In this document: positions 32,961 through 42,872 of the stretch, piece by piece
Numbering within the stretch: position 1 is the first letter of the stretch
Layout of the letters: each line of letters begins with the position of its first letter
DNA from: Planctomycetota bacterium
GTDB taxonomy: Bacteria; Planctomycetota; UBA1135; GCA-002686595
Reading direction: 5' to 3'
Assembly: GCA_014237855.1 (NCBI GenBank)
Contig: JABACD010000024.1
Span: 1-64,000, forward strand
DNA: 64,000 nucleotides
Notes under the pieces: generated by a model
The model's database searches: none
What the model saw: only the letters and a program-made list of their open reading frames with translations
Told to the model about the DNA's origin: nothing
Position numbers and translations under genes: made by a program

Positions 32961-35600
32961 CTAGAGCCGATCCCGTAGTCGAGCGTCTATCCCATCCAGG
33001 AAGGCCCTACGGGAAGGGGCAGCTTCGAGATCGATCTGGCTGCGAAGCTGATTGATGACGACCTGGCACTCGTCGAATCGCTCTAGAGCGAAGAGCGCCG
33101 ACGCTTGCAACTTTCGTGCATTCCAAATCGCGTTACTCTCCGGCGACAAGCGGCCGGACAAGGACTCGAGCTGCTGTTCCACCATCTCGAGCACCCGCTC
33201 GTTTTCTTCGACAATGAGGAGCTCCGACATCAGCCGCTGTTGAATTCCGATTGTCGCCGTGGACAGGGGACCGTGAGAGTCCAGCGCACGCTTGGCCAGC
33301 TCCTCCAGCAGGGATATGCCCTCATCCACCCGCTCGTTGATAAGTAATGCCTCGGCATAGCTGCCTTCGCAGCCCAGCCGGATCGGGTCCTCCGGTGCCA
33401 GCTTGCCTGCGAGCCCTTGCATCATTCTCTCGGCGGCTTCAAGGGCGGCCTGGTTGCGGCGTAGTGTGATCAGTACGTAGACCTCCTTGTCCTCGAAGAT
33501 CGCTTGGTTGCGGGCGGACATCTTTGAATAGGCGGGTAGTGCTCGCAGGCGATCCATGGCCTCGATCGCTCGTTCAAAGTCACCCGACCGCATGAATATA
33601 TCGGTGAGTACACTTCCGGTGAGTGCAGTCTCCGGATGGTCATCCCCGAGAAATTCTATTGCTAGCTCATTAGCCTCCTCGAGGTAGGTCATCGCTTGCT
33701 CTGTATGGCTGCGGCCGAGTTCCGCCATGCCAGCGGATCGTAGGCTGGTGATCAGCTCGAAACGCGCCGTCTGGTCCGTACGAGCCATGGCAATGCACCT
33801 GGTGAAGGCCTGTAAGGACAGCCCCTGCTGGCCAGTCAGGCGGTAGGCATCACCCAGGTAACGCAAGACAGCGATCCCCGAAATGGTTGTGTAGTCCTTC
33901 TCAAGGCCAATCCCCTCCGCCTCCGCCAGGTCGATGGCTTCCTGTGCCTTGCCCTGGGTTAGCAGGGTGCCAATCAGGGCTCGCAGGCGTCCCAATCGAT
34001 CCTCGTCATGCTGCACTGCTCCATCACGAGGAGTCTTGGCCAGTAGCTCCGTGAAGGCCAGCTCCGCAGCCTCGAGATCCCCCTCGAGTTGCAGGATGTA
34101 GGCACGATGAGCTTCCAGTTGTTCGTAGTCGACCGGGCGGCCCCCCTGCTTTCCCTCCGCGCGATCCATGACCCGCTTGGCATCCGAGAGGTTCCTGGCA
34201 CCAAGGTAGGCCGTAGCGAGTAGGGTGTCCAGGCGAATGGCGACCTCCGGCTGCTCAGCGAACTGTCCTTCGATCTTGGAGTCGATTATGTCCAGTACGG
34301 TGGAGACACGGGCATCGACACCGCCAGCCATCCGGTTGGCGTTTCTCAGGGTCTGCTCCAAGATGCTCAAGGCCGCTTCGTTCAGCTCCGCTTGTCGTTC
34401 CGCACGCTGGAGTCCCACGCGAGTACCCACGATGGTGGCGACTGTTCCAAGGAGAGCCAAGAAGACCAGGGATGCGAGGACTCGGTTGCGACGGAACCAG
34501 GACCGCAAGCGATACCCGGTGCTTGGAGCCCCCGCGAGCACGACTTGCCCAGCGAGCAGGCGCTGCACGTCTCCCACAAATTCGCCCACGTTCTCGTAGC
34601 GGCGATTGCGGTCGATGGCCAATGCCTTGATACCGATCCAGTCGATGCCCTCGGGCAGGTCCGCTTGGATGCTGCTGGCTCGGGGGGGCTCCGAGTGCTC
34701 CACTCTCTCGATTGTCTCCAATAACGTCAGCCCTTTGGGATCCACCGGTGGGCGTTCGGTGAGTAGCTCGAAGAACACCGCCCCGAGGGAGTAGACCTCA
34801 CTGCGAATGTCTGCACTCCGATCACCCCTCAGGCGCTCTGGCGCGAGGTATCCAAGGGTCCCAAAGACCTCGCCAGTCAGCGTCTGGTCCCTGTTCTCTT
34901 CTAGTTCGGCTCGAGCGATTCCGTAGTCGATGACCTTTGGCTGTCCATCGTCAGACACGAGCAAGTTGGAAGGCTTGATGTCCCTGTGCAGAACTCCGTG
35001 TTCATGCCCATACTGGATGGCCTCGGCGAACTGGAGGAACAGGCGAAGCCGCTTGTCAGTGTTCAGCCCCTTCTCCCGGGCGAAGGAAATCAAGTCACGG
35101 GCCCCTTCCACGAACTCCATGGCGATGAAGGGAACCGTGTGCCCTTCAACCTCGGTCTCGCCAGTGTCGTAAATCTGAGCGATGGTGGGATGGACTAACT
35201 GCCCGAGCACCTCCGCTTCGAATCGGAAGCGTCGAATCGCTCGATCGGAGAGTCGGCCGCGCAGGACTTTCAATGCCACCTGGCGAGATGGACGCTCTTG
35301 GGTCGCGGCGTAGATGTCGGCCATGCCCCCGGATCCGATTCGGCGTTCAACGCGGAACTTACCGACGGCACAGCCCTTGGTCAGTTCCAGCGCAATCGGC
35401 TGGGCTCCTCCGGCTGGAGAAGCCGACGGTGGCTCGAACACGGCAGTCTTCCCCCGGGAGGCCTCCAGCAGCTCCAGGGCCCCCTCAACTACATCCACTG
35501 ACTCGGTACTGCCCTTGATGTGCGGAAGTTGCTCCGCCTCCGGAAGGTCCAAGGCTCCCTCGAAGAGCAGCCGAACCTTGCTCCACTGTTTCGAATCCAT
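32961..35600 (-). CDS. Membrane Ser/Thr protein kinase with TPR region, paired with an ECF sigma factor
   Basis: 879 residues from the ATG at 35600; a GTG two codons earlier is also possible. Kinase domain about 76-330, with IGSGGMADIYAA, HRDIKPSNLL (His205, catalytic Asp207), VIDYGIAR (DYG instead of DFG, seen in some active kinases) and GTLGYLAPERL. A transmembrane helix lies at about 370-392 (LASLVFLALLGTVATIVG), followed by a coiled coil and many helical TPR-like repeats to the end. The N-terminus (WSKVRLLFEGALDLPEAEQ) resembles the N-terminal segment common in planctomycetal kinases. It lies 48 bases after the sigma factor gene at 35649 on the same strand, so the two are probably co-transcribed and act together. 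It is a paralogue of the kinase at 4761. Confidence 0.92.
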   Translation of the reverse strand: MDSKQWSKVRLLFEGALDLPEAEQLPHIKGSTESVDVVEGALELLEASRGKTAVFEPPSASPAGGAQPIALELTKGCAVGKFRVERRIGSGGMADIYAATQERPSRQVALKVLRGRLSDRAIRRFRFEAEVLGQLVHPTIAQIYDTGETEVEGHTVPFIAMEFVEGARDLISFAREKGLNTDKRLRLFLQFAEAIQYGHEHGVLHRDIKPSNLLVSDDGQPKVIDYGIARAELEENRDQTLTGEVFGTLGYLAPERLRGDRSADIRSEVYSLGAVFFELLTERPPVDPKGLTLLETIERVEHSEPPRASSIQADLPEGIDWIGIKALAIDRNRRYENVGEFVGDVQRLLAGQVVLAGAPSTGYRLRSWFRRNRVLASLVFLALLGTVATIVGTRVGLQRAERQAELNEAALSILEQTLRNANRMAGGVDARVSTVLDIIDSKIEGQFAEQPEVAIRLDTLLATAYLGARNLSDAKRVMDRAEGKQGGRPVDYEQLEAHRAYILQLEGDLEAAELAFTELLAKTPRDGAVQHDEDRLGRLRALIGTLLTQGKAQEAIDLAEAEGIGLEKDYTTISGIAVLRYLGDAYRLTGQQGLSLQAFTRCIAMARTDQTARFELITSLRSAGMAELGRSHTEQAMTYLEEANELAIEFLGDDHPETALTGSVLTDIFMRSGDFERAIEAMDRLRALPAYSKMSARNQAIFEDKEVYVLITLRRNQAALEAAERMMQGLAGKLAPEDPIRLGCEGSYAEALLINERVDEGISLLEELAKRALDSHGPLSTATIGIQQRLMSELLIVEENERVLEMVEQQLESLSGRLSPESNAIWNARKLQASALFALERFDECQVVINQLRSQIDLEAAPSRRAFLDGIDARLRDRL

Positions 35601-35648
35601 AGACACAATGGTTAGGGCGAAGACGGATCTTGGGATCCGCCGGGGAAT

Positions 35649-36233
35649 TCAAGAATTCGGGGAGGAACTTGGTGCTGCGTCGAGGCGTTGGCGCAACCAC
35701 GCTCTTCCGGTGCTCCAGGCGCGATCGACGCTCCGCTCGGATATGTCCATGACCTTGGAGATCTCCTTATTGGTCCGCCCACCAAAGAACTTCAGCTCGA
35801 CGACCTGGGCGAGTTCGAAATCGATGCCCGCGAGCTGCTCCAGGGCATCATCCAGGGCGATAAGTTCAATGCCGCGATCCTCGTAGTAGTCCACCACGTG
35901 GTCCAGGCTGCTTCGTTTAAGCTCGCCCCCACGCTTGATGCACTTGCGACTGCGCGCGTGATCGATCAGGAGCTGCCGCATGGCTCTGGCGGCGGTCCTC
36001 AGCAGATGCTGGCGATCATTGACGCGCACTTCGGGCATGCTCTGGAAGACCCGCAGGTACACTTCGTTCACGAGAGCCGTCGGCTGAAGGGTGTGATTCG
36101 GGCGCTCGTTGACCAGGGAGCGGCATGCCAAAGCGTGCAATTCGGAATACACCTCGTGAACGAGCAGCTCCCTTGCCTGCTCTTCGCCTTCTTCAATCCG
36201 GCGTAGCAAGAGCGTGACGGTGTCGGTCTTCAC
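35649..36233 (-). CDS. ECF-type RNA polymerase sigma factor
   Basis: 194 residues from a GTG start (VKTDTVTLLLRRIEEG). Region 2 is VYSELHALACRSLVNERPNH plus TLQPTALVNEVYLRVF, then LLRTAARAMRQLLIDHARSR, nearly the same layout as the sigma factor at 1095. Region 4 is AQVVELKFFGGRTNKEISKV followed by MDISERSVDRAW. It belongs to the sigma-70 ECF subgroup typical of planctomycetes, which have no classical anti-sigma factor and are thought to be controlled by a partner kinase. The kinase gene directly downstream supports that. Targets are unknown. Confidence 0.93.
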   Translation of the reverse strand: MKTDTVTLLLRRIEEGEEQARELLVHEVYSELHALACRSLVNERPNHTLQPTALVNEVYLRVFQSMPEVRVNDRQHLLRTAARAMRQLLIDHARSRKCIKRGGELKRSSLDHVVDYYEDRGIELIALDDALEQLAGIDFELAQVVELKFFGGRTNKEISKVMDISERSVDRAWSTGRAWLRQRLDAAPSSSPNS

Positions 36234-36522
36234 AGATCAAGCATACCCAACGATCTGTCTTTCGGATACCCAGGGAACTGCTTTGCGGCAACGCGCGCGG
36301 ACCTCTTCCGCTGAGCGACCGAGGGGCTCTCTGTCGACCGCGGTTGAGCTCTTGGTCAGGAAGGCGAGCGCTTGGAATTCTCCGGAAGTTGGCGCTCGAG
36401 AGTTCGAGTTCTCGCTTTGGGGTTAGAGGGCCTCTCTACCCTCGCTGGATGAGTTCGCTCTATCCGGTCGTTCCCATTTTCCCATTTCTGTGGCCCATCA
36501 GGCCTTTGGTAAGGCCCCCCTT

Positions 36523-38520
36523 ATGAAAATGCAAAACAAGAACTGTCTCAACGTGGTGGCTGCCCTGTTCGTCTGGGGGCTTGCGGCCTCTTCAGCCTCC
36601 GCTGGTCACAGTACCGGTAATAATACGACATCCTCCCCCAGAACAGCCGGCCTCATGACGGCTGCCACGATCAGCGGAGGGTCCCCATCGATCTCATGGG
36701 GGGACTACGATGGCGATGGCTTGCAGGACGCCATCATTTTACAAGCCGGTCAGGCCGCGCGCTTGCTCCATGGCCGCCCCGGTGGGAGGCTCGAGGATGT
36801 CAGTGTGATATCCGGTCTGTCTCTGATTTCGGATGCTCACACGGCGACCTGGGCGGACTTTGATGGGGATGGTCTACAGGACGTGTTCCTGGCCAGCCTG
36901 ACTCGCGGCGGGCACCTCCTGCGCCAGGTCAAGGGCGGTGTCTTCAGGGGGGTGACCGAGGTCAATGGTCTGACAACGGACGCGGCCTTGGTCGGTGCGA
37001 ACTGGGTGGACTACGACAGTGACGGTCGCCCCGACCTGCACATGATCGGCATGCTCTCGGATCGGCTGTTTCACAACGATAAGACTGGTTTTGTAGAGGT
37101 GGACCTGGATCCGGCTCAACTGGCCTTGAGCACTCCGAGCATCGGTGGATTCACTGCGACTCGAGCTGGTGCGCCGTCGGGGGCCGCCGGGGCCAGCGTG
37201 GCGACCATCGCGAATGCGCTCGTGGACCAAAGCAACCCGACCCTGCAAATAATGGCCTCGAACATGGCCACGATGGGGATGCTCTACCCGCTTGGCACGG
37301 ACTTTTTTATCGACAGTGCGACTGGCAGAGTCGGCATGGGCAACACGAATCCGCAGAGCACCCTCGACGTGGATGGCAGGATTCGTTCGCGTCTTGAGGG
37401 CTTCGAGTTCCCGGATGGGAGCGTGCAGTCGACGGCAACCTTGATTGGTCCTCCGGGGCCCCAAGGTCCAGCTGGCAGCGACGGTGCAGACGGCGGCCAG
37501 GGCAACCCCGGCCCGGAAGGCCCGCAAGGCCCGCAAGGAGATACCGGCCCGCAAGGAGATACCGGCCCCCAAGGTGATGTTGGTCCGCAGGGTCCCCAGG
37601 GCATCCCCGGCCCGCAAGGCACCACAGGTCCGCAGGGTGACCCGGGTCCGCAGGGTCCCCAGGGCGACACAGGCCCCGCGGGTCCTCCAGGAACCACGGC
37701 CTGGCTTGATGGTGTCGGCAGCGTCTCCACTCTCGACGATGTGGGGGTTGGCCTGTCGAACCCGGCAGAAGCCCTTCATGTTTCAGGGAATCTACGCAGC
37801 AACTCCGAGATCTTGGCCAGCTATGGCACCAGCATTTCACCGACCTTCCGTTTTGGCAGCGGAGTCGAAGACGCGGGCCTCTCGAGTCCTTCCGCAGAGA
37901 CGGTCTCCATTCTGACCAACGCGCTCGAGCGCATGCGCGTCAATTCTAGTGGGGATGTTCTCGTGGGACTCACCAGTGGTACAGGGCGACTATCCGTGCG
38001 TGAGTCCGCGGGTGGAACGATCATGGCGGGCTACAACGTGGGCTCTGCCCCGGTCTTTGAAGTGCGCAACAGTGGGCGCGTGGTGACCACCGCCGTACAA
38101 ATCACCGGCGGTGGCGACATCGTCGAGGGCTTCAACAGCAGCCTGCCCTGCGAAGCGGGTACTGTGGTTTGTATCGATGCGCTGAACGCCGGCCACGTGA
38201 TCGCTTCCAGCGAGAGCTACGACACGAAGGTGGCCGGAGTGGTCTCCGGTGCCGGAGGCGTGAACCACGGCTTGCGTCTGGGCCAGACCGACGTGCTCGA
38301 CGGGGATACCCTGATCGCCATGACCGGTCGCGTGTACGTCAAGTGCTCTACTGAGAATGGTGCGATTCGCCCCGGAGATCTTCTGACCACCGCGTCCATG
38401 GCGGGACACGCCATGCGGGCTTCCGACCATTCTCGTTCCTTCGGTGCCGTCATCGGCAAGGCGATGACGGGTCTCGAGGCAGACAACGGTCTGGTACTGG
38501 TTCTCGTCAACCTTCAGTAG
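36523..38520 (+). CDS. Secreted FG-GAP/VCBS and collagen-like protein
   Basis: 665 residues from the ATG at 36523, which starts a signal peptide ([21 protein letters not shown]). The first ~220 residues hold three or more VCBS/FG-GAP blades ([48 protein letters not shown]) with Ca2+-binding acidic loops. Residues ~309-392 are about 28 continuous Gly-x-y triplets ([14 protein letters not shown] type), a collagen-like stalk that should form a trimer. The C-terminal part (DSVGSV-like beta segments, then [16 protein letters not shown] to [11 protein letters not shown]) resembles C-terminal domains of tail-fibre-like proteins. The whole suggests a trimeric surface fibre with a ligand-binding head. 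The next gene starts 18 bases later with a good ribosome binding site, so they may be co-transcribed. Confidence 0.85.
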   Translation: MKMQNKNCLNVVAALFVWGLAASSASAGHSTGNNTTSSPRTAGLMTAATISGGSPSISWGDYDGDGLQDAIILQAGQAARLLHGRPGGRLEDVSVISGLSLISDAHTATWADFDGDGLQDVFLASLTRGGHLLRQVKGGVFRGVTEVNGLTTDAALVGANWVDYDSDGRPDLHMIGMLSDRLFHNDKTGFVEVDLDPAQLALSTPSIGGFTATRAGAPSGAAGASVATIANALVDQSNPTLQIMASNMATMGMLYPLGTDFFIDSATGRVGMGNTNPQSTLDVDGRIRSRLEGFEFPDGSVQSTATLIGPPGPQGPAGSDGADGGQGNPGPEGPQGPQGDTGPQGDTGPQGDVGPQGPQGIPGPQGTTGPQGDPGPQGPQGDTGPAGPPGTTAWLDGVGSVSTLDDVGVGLSNPAEALHVSGNLRSNSEILASYGTSISPTFRFGSGVEDAGLSSPSAETVSILTNALERMRVNSSGDVLVGLTSGTGRLSVRESAGGTIMAGYNVGSAPVFEVRNSGRVVTTAVQITGGGDIVEGFNSSLPCEAGTVVCIDALNAGHVIASSESYDTKVAGVVSGAGGVNHGLRLGQTDVLDGDTLIAMTGRVYVKCSTENGAIRPGDLLTTASMAGHAMRASDHSRSFGAVIGKAMTGLEADNGLVLVLVNLQ

Positions 38521-38538
38521 TCAAGGGAGAGTTATCCA

Positions 38539-40410
38539 ATGTTTAATTTTTCCCTCATGGTCCCGTTCTTGCTGCTGCAGGCCGCGGGCGTTCAAGTCTC
38601 CGAGCCGGGGGAGCCTGTTGGACCTCCGGCGGTCCCCGGTACGGGTGACCCGGTCTCTCTCGAGGAGATCACCCCCGGGGTCGATATCGTGCCTGACATT
38701 ATTTACGAGGTGAAGCAGCGCGTTGAGCAAGCGCAATCTTGGGGCTCTGGAGACTTTGGTCCTAAGCCGCCGAGTCAGGAGCTGACGGAGGAGGACAAGC
38801 GTCTTATGGCCGAGCTGAAGGCTCGGAATAAATTGAATCGTCAGCCGACGCCACCTGTGCCTATTGCACCTGGCATAAACTACAGCAGCCTCGGTCCGAC
38901 CGACCCCGCGTCGGAGATCAGGATCCCCGACTTGAGTTCAGGCGAAGAGAACTTCAGCGTGGGCGGAGACGGTGACTTTCGATTCTTCCGTAATCTAAAT
39001 GGTCCCGGCGGCCTGACAAACGCGTGGCCCCCTGAGCCGAGCTTCGGAACCTCCGGACGCATCGTCACCTACTGTGGGAACACTTACGCGATGTTCTCGA
39101 CGGATGGGGGACTGACATGGACCTCGGTCACGGTCAACTCAGAGTTTCCGAGCTCTTCCCCCTTGATCTGCTGTGATCAGGTGATGTATTTCGACGAGAA
39201 ACACAACGCTTTGATATGGCTCATGCAAGGGGCACGTTCAGGGGCTAACAATGAGAACTTCAACAGGGTCGCATTTGCTGTTGGTCTCGAAAACATCGCA
39301 GCGCGCAACTGGACTTGGTATGACCTCGACCCGCAAGACTACGGTCAGTCGACTTCGACCTGGTGGGATTTTCCCGAGATGACCGTGAGTAATGATGCGG
39401 TCTGGTTCTGCACTCGCAATGTGGGAGCAGGAGACAATATCGTGGTCAAGTGCGACATGGATGACTTCCTAGACGGCGGCTCATCAACCTTTAGCTATGC
39501 CGATGTGCGGCTTCATATGAGGCTGTTCCAAGGGGCGACCACCGTGATGTACGGGGCCAGTCATGTCGACACAAACACGATAGAGGTTCTCCGCTGGCCT
39601 GAGACCGGCTCTCCGGATAGCGTCGAAAGGGACGTCTCGGCGTGGACTTCTGGAGGTATTAACGCCCCTGGGCCAGACGGAAATAACTGGCCATGGCCCG
39701 GAGCTAACCGGATTAACGGTGCATGCGGGACAGCGGGGAAGGTCTATTTCTTTTGGACTGCGGCTGCTGGGGGATCTTTCCCTTTCGCTTACACGCGAGT
39801 CGCATCGTTCTCTCGAAATGACTCTCGGACCTACCAGACCTCTAACCAAATCTGGAACTCCAACTTCGCCTATGGGTTTGCTCAAGGACACCCGAATGAT
39901 CGCTGGCACCTGGGGGGTGTGCTGACTTATGGCGGGAACACCCTCTTCCCCAATACCGGAATTTGGATCTGGGATGACTTCAACGACCTCAGCAACTTTG
40001 CGACCTTGGAGGTGTATTCAGCGATCACGGGGACGAACGGCCCCGGATTTGCCAGGTGGGGTGACTACTTCACGAGCAGGCGCCACTCTCCATATGGCAA
40101 CACATGGGCTGCGGCGGCCTACACAATGCAGGGTGGGTCCGCAGCTGGGAACCAAACACCGTCTTATCATTGGTTTGGTAGGCGGCGAGACGAACCGCCG
40201 TTGACAAGGACTATCCATGTTGACGGAGGAGTGACCAGCGCCTGGCAGGAGGGGACGGCTGGGCACCCATACGACTCTGTCGGTGAAGGGCAATTTGCCG
40301 GAGAGGCCGGTGACACGGTCTCAATTGATGCAGGCACCTATGACGAGACGGGTACCTTTGACCGGCCTGTGACGCTCGAGGCGAGTGGTGGCACGGTCGT
40401 GATCAACTGA
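38539..40410 (+). CDS. Secreted protein with sialidase-like (BNR) repeat and beta-helix start
   Basis: 623 residues, preceded by gggagag at good spacing. A short signal-like N-terminus (MFNFSLMVPFLLLQAAG) is followed by a Pro-rich linker and charged segment (KRLMAELKARNKLNRQ). The body contains an Asp-box-like motif, MFSTDGGLTWTSV, and many aromatic residues, as in sialidase-type six-bladed propellers. The last ~60 residues (IHVDGG...GDTVSIDAGTYDETGTF) look like the first turn of a parallel beta-helix, then stop. No full sialidase active site can be identified, so the function is uncertain. Codon choice is visibly more A+T-rich than in its neighbours, perhaps a sign of acquisition. It probably shares a transcript with the collagen-like gene upstream and ends at a strong terminator. 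Confidence 0.8.
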   Translation: MFNFSLMVPFLLLQAAGVQVSEPGEPVGPPAVPGTGDPVSLEEITPGVDIVPDIIYEVKQRVEQAQSWGSGDFGPKPPSQELTEEDKRLMAELKARNKLNRQPTPPVPIAPGINYSSLGPTDPASEIRIPDLSSGEENFSVGGDGDFRFFRNLNGPGGLTNAWPPEPSFGTSGRIVTYCGNTYAMFSTDGGLTWTSVTVNSEFPSSSPLICCDQVMYFDEKHNALIWLMQGARSGANNENFNRVAFAVGLENIAARNWTWYDLDPQDYGQSTSTWWDFPEMTVSNDAVWFCTRNVGAGDNIVVKCDMDDFLDGGSSTFSYADVRLHMRLFQGATTVMYGASHVDTNTIEVLRWPETGSPDSVERDVSAWTSGGINAPGPDGNNWPWPGANRINGACGTAGKVYFFWTAAAGGSFPFAYTRVASFSRNDSRTYQTSNQIWNSNFAYGFAQGHPNDRWHLGGVLTYGGNTLFPNTGIWIWDDFNDLSNFATLEVYSAITGTNGPGFARWGDYFTSRRHSPYGNTWAAAAYTMQGGSAAGNQTPSYHWFGRRRDEPPLTRTIHVDGGVTSAWQEGTAGHPYDSVGEGQFAGEAGDTVSIDAGTYDETGTFDRPVTLEASGGTVVIN

Positions 40411-40430
40411 TTCACTCCCATATCTAGAAG

Positions 40431-40470
40431 CGCGGCGCGAACTCCCTGAGCTCGCGCCGCGTGCTATTTT
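40431..40470 (+). terminator. Rho-independent terminator
   Basis: Perfect ten-base-pair stem CGCGGCGCGA (40431-40440) and TCGCGCCGCG (40452-40461) with an 11-base loop, followed by tgctatttt. It closes the two-gene unit 36523-40410. Confidence 0.85.
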
Positions 40471-40865
40471 GATCTGTCGTTAGCGCTCACGGGGGTTCAA
40501 TAAGATCACAAGAGCTCGTCCACATCGGGGAGCCAAGCATCAAGTGAGAGTGAAGGCCTCGCAGTTTGGTGACGCCGGGCCATCACTAAGGCCCCCTCTT
40601 CCAAGCTCTGTTATGTCTTTAGCCATCACCCCAAGATCCTAAAGCGCTTCGCCTGACGGATCGCCGATCCCAAGGCGCGCAACAAACTCAACCGCGTACC
40701 GTGTATTCCCCTACCGTAACCGGGGGCGTCACGACTCGCTGAGGCCCGATTGGCTGGAGCGTAGGGGAGGGGGGAGAGGTCCGGGATTCTGGCCCGGAGC
40801 TGAGCTCTGACAGGGGAGAAGCTGAGGTTCGCAGAGTCCGCCAGAAATGCTTATCCTCTGGAGAT
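40471..40865. other. Spacer of about 400 bases
   Basis: No convincing gene. A short stretch near 40672-40695 would translate as KARNKLNR, the same eight residues found in the upstream protein at 38539 but with different codons. An in-frame stop precedes it. It may be chance or a decayed duplicate. Confidence 0.4.
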
Positions 40866-41291
40866 ATGGTCGCGAAGAGCTGGTGCTGGATTCTCCTGCT
40901 GTCCTTGGTGAGTAGCTGCACGATGTCCCAGAGCCAATTCGTGCCTGGGACCTCGCCTGGCGAGAGAGACGTTCAAAACGTCGGCCACGTCTACGGAAAC
41001 AGCTGGGGTATCTTTGTCTTCGCACAATTGCCCTATCTCTCCGGTGGCATCGACGAAGATGGTGAGCCTCGCTGGTACTACTTCGAGGACCGCGTCAGGG
41101 TCGAGACCGCTGTCGATCTCCTGAAGGCGGAGGCACGACGGCAGGGGGCGACCCATCTGATCGACCTCAAGTCGGACTGGATCAGCGAGTGGAGCGCCCC
41201 GACCCTCATCTTCTGGATCGTGGAGACCGAGGCCTCGGCCACGGCCCTCAAGGTCACGGGTGAAGCGCCCCCTGGTGCACTGCCGCTCTAG
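40866..41291 (+). CDS. Small predicted lipoprotein
   Basis: 141 residues. The N-terminus MVAKSWCWILLLSLVSSC ends in a lipobox-like LVSSC, so Cys18 should be lipidated after export and the protein anchored in a membrane. The mature part (VGHVYGNSWGIFVFAQLPYL, then LLKAEARRQGATHLIDLKSD) resembles small TRL-like bacterial lipoproteins in which a hydrophobic strand is followed by an A-x-x-x-GA-T-x-L segment. No function is known. It stands alone between a terminator and a convergent gene. Confidence 0.78.
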   Translation: MVAKSWCWILLLSLVSSCTMSQSQFVPGTSPGERDVQNVGHVYGNSWGIFVFAQLPYLSGGIDEDGEPRWYYFEDRVRVETAVDLLKAEARRQGATHLIDLKSDWISEWSAPTLIFWIVETEASATALKVTGEAPPGALPL

Positions 41292-41413
41292 GAAGAGACC
41301 GGCGCCGTGTGCCCGTGGGGTAGAAACCTCCTTCACGCCCTGATGCTCGAAGCCCCTCCGACAATGGGAGCCATTCCAAGCAGGAGCATGGCGCAGCCCA
41401 CTCAAGAGCGCCT

Positions 41414-42151
41414 TCAGCTTTCCAGCATACGATGCAGCTTCTTATCAGCACGGAACTCGTGCAGGGCCAGGGCGGGCCCTATCAATCCGAGTGAGCACCC
41501 GGCGATCGGCATGAGATCGGCGCTGACGAGCACGATCCCGCAGGCGAGCAAGGCTATACCGACGCAGATCATGTTGGACTGGATGGTCGTCCGTACCTGG
41601 AAGACCTCCACCTCCGTGAGCTCGAGTTCCACGCGACGCTTCAGCCCGTGGCAGTTCAGCAGGGCGAACAGAGAGAAGATCAGGGCAAAGACGAACCCGT
41701 AGGCAAGCATCAAGTTCCCGGCGTGGGGGTTCTCCATCGAGCGGATCATCTCCTGCCCCTCCTCGGGCAGATCGAGCCCGAGGCCCCACCCGGAAAGGTA
41801 GGTCAGCATGAGGAACATGAACTTCAGCGGGAACGCGTACAGCAAGATCAAACACAGCAGGAGGCTGTTCCAGACCATGGTGAAAGCATCCTCGAACCCA
41901 AACCGTCGGTGGAACTGGTAGTGCAGATGCCAGAACCAGAACAGCAGCGCCCAGCAGACCACGACGCTGGGCAGGTGCCACACAGAATCAAAAAGCTGGT
42001 CGAGGGTATAGGGGACCTCGGTCAATACGACCAGAGTCAGGACCATGGCGAATACGATGTCAGATAGCGCTTCGATGCGAGAGACATCGCCTCCTCGCCA
42101 GCGGAAGTGGGCCTCGCCCCGGGTGATTCTGGGGATTTGATCTCTGGTCAT
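41414..42151 (-). CDS. TMEM175-family (DUF1211) potassium channel-like protein
   Basis: 245 residues with six hydrophobic helices. The first carries RIEALSDIVFAMVLTLVV, the R-x3-[FL]-SD-x-x-[FV]-A signature of TMEM175/DUF1211 proteins, and LLFWFWHLHYQFHRRF follows the second helix. Bacterial members are homotetrameric K+-permeable channels with one six-helix repeat per chain; the length fits. A single Leu replaces the usual Phe in the FSD motif (LSD). It is convergent with the small lipoprotein. Regulation is not apparent. Confidence 0.85.
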   Translation of the reverse strand: MTRDQIPRITRGEAHFRWRGGDVSRIEALSDIVFAMVLTLVVLTEVPYTLDQLFDSVWHLPSVVVCWALLFWFWHLHYQFHRRFGFEDAFTMVWNSLLLCLILLYAFPLKFMFLMLTYLSGWGLGLDLPEEGQEMIRSMENPHAGNLMLAYGFVFALIFSLFALLNCHGLKRRVELELTEVEVFQVRTTIQSNMICVGIALLACGIVLVSADLMPIAGCSLGLIGPALALHEFRADKKLHRMLES

Positions 42152-42872
42152 TGCTTGGTGCTCACGAGCGACAGAGCGGTTTGATCACGAGTACGAGAAA
42201 GAGGATGATCGGGAACAGCTCGCCGAATTGCACTCCACTGAGAGGGACCGCCCCGCGGTAGACGGCCGTCGTGGGGAGGTGGCGAGTGTGCAGCCACGCA
42301 AGGAGAACAGCGAGAGGCTGAGGGGCGGCGCCAAAGGGAGGTTGAGAGGTTCTTCAATCATCGCGCCGGAACCGGATCATCATGTCTTCATCAAGGCCCA
42401 ATGTCCAGGCGACGGGCACGGGCAGCGTGATCAAGGCGACTCGCCAGAGTTGTAGAGGATGATCATCATCACGCTGTCGAGGTGCGGAGGCAGCACGTCA
42501 GGGGTAGGGGCCCATGAACGACTACGGGCGATTCACCTCCTTCGAGGACACGCCCCACCAAGCGGCCCATGACATTGCCGGACCAGACCGCTTGCTGGGG
42601 GTGAAGCGTCTGAGCGGGGTGGAGGGTGCCGAGGCCATGCCTCCAGTGCCGCTGGGTAGCATCGGCATGCCGAGTTGCTCCAGCTTCCTGACGGGGCAGA
42701 TTGCCAGCTGCGTTGTGGACCCGGGTGCTAACCCGATGGGGGCGACCGTTACAAACGGCGTGAGGGGAGTCGTCGGCTTCCAGGCGCGCAGCTCTCCACT
42801 CTCTGGAGGATTGGTAGCGACGGGTACCCTGAGAAGATCCTCTTCACAGTGTGCCCGTCGCGCTCTGGTTCG
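42152..42872. other. Spacer of about 720 bases
   Basis: No convincing gene on either strand; the open frames read as low-complexity Arg/Gly/Ser sequence. It contains repeat B copy 2 at 42586-42625. The TMEM175-type gene's promoter should lie near 42160-42220. Confidence 0.45.
42586..42625 (+). repeat. Short intergenic repeat B, copy 2
   Basis: About 40 bases matching 864-903, with the first 26 identical and about nine in ten matching overall. As with copy 1, it lies in a long non-coding spacer. Confidence 0.5.

Noticed and set aside
40672..40695. Stretch translating to KARNKLNR, identical to eight residues of the protein at 38539
   Set aside because: The codons differ, a stop precedes it, and no further similarity extends on either side, so chance is likely.
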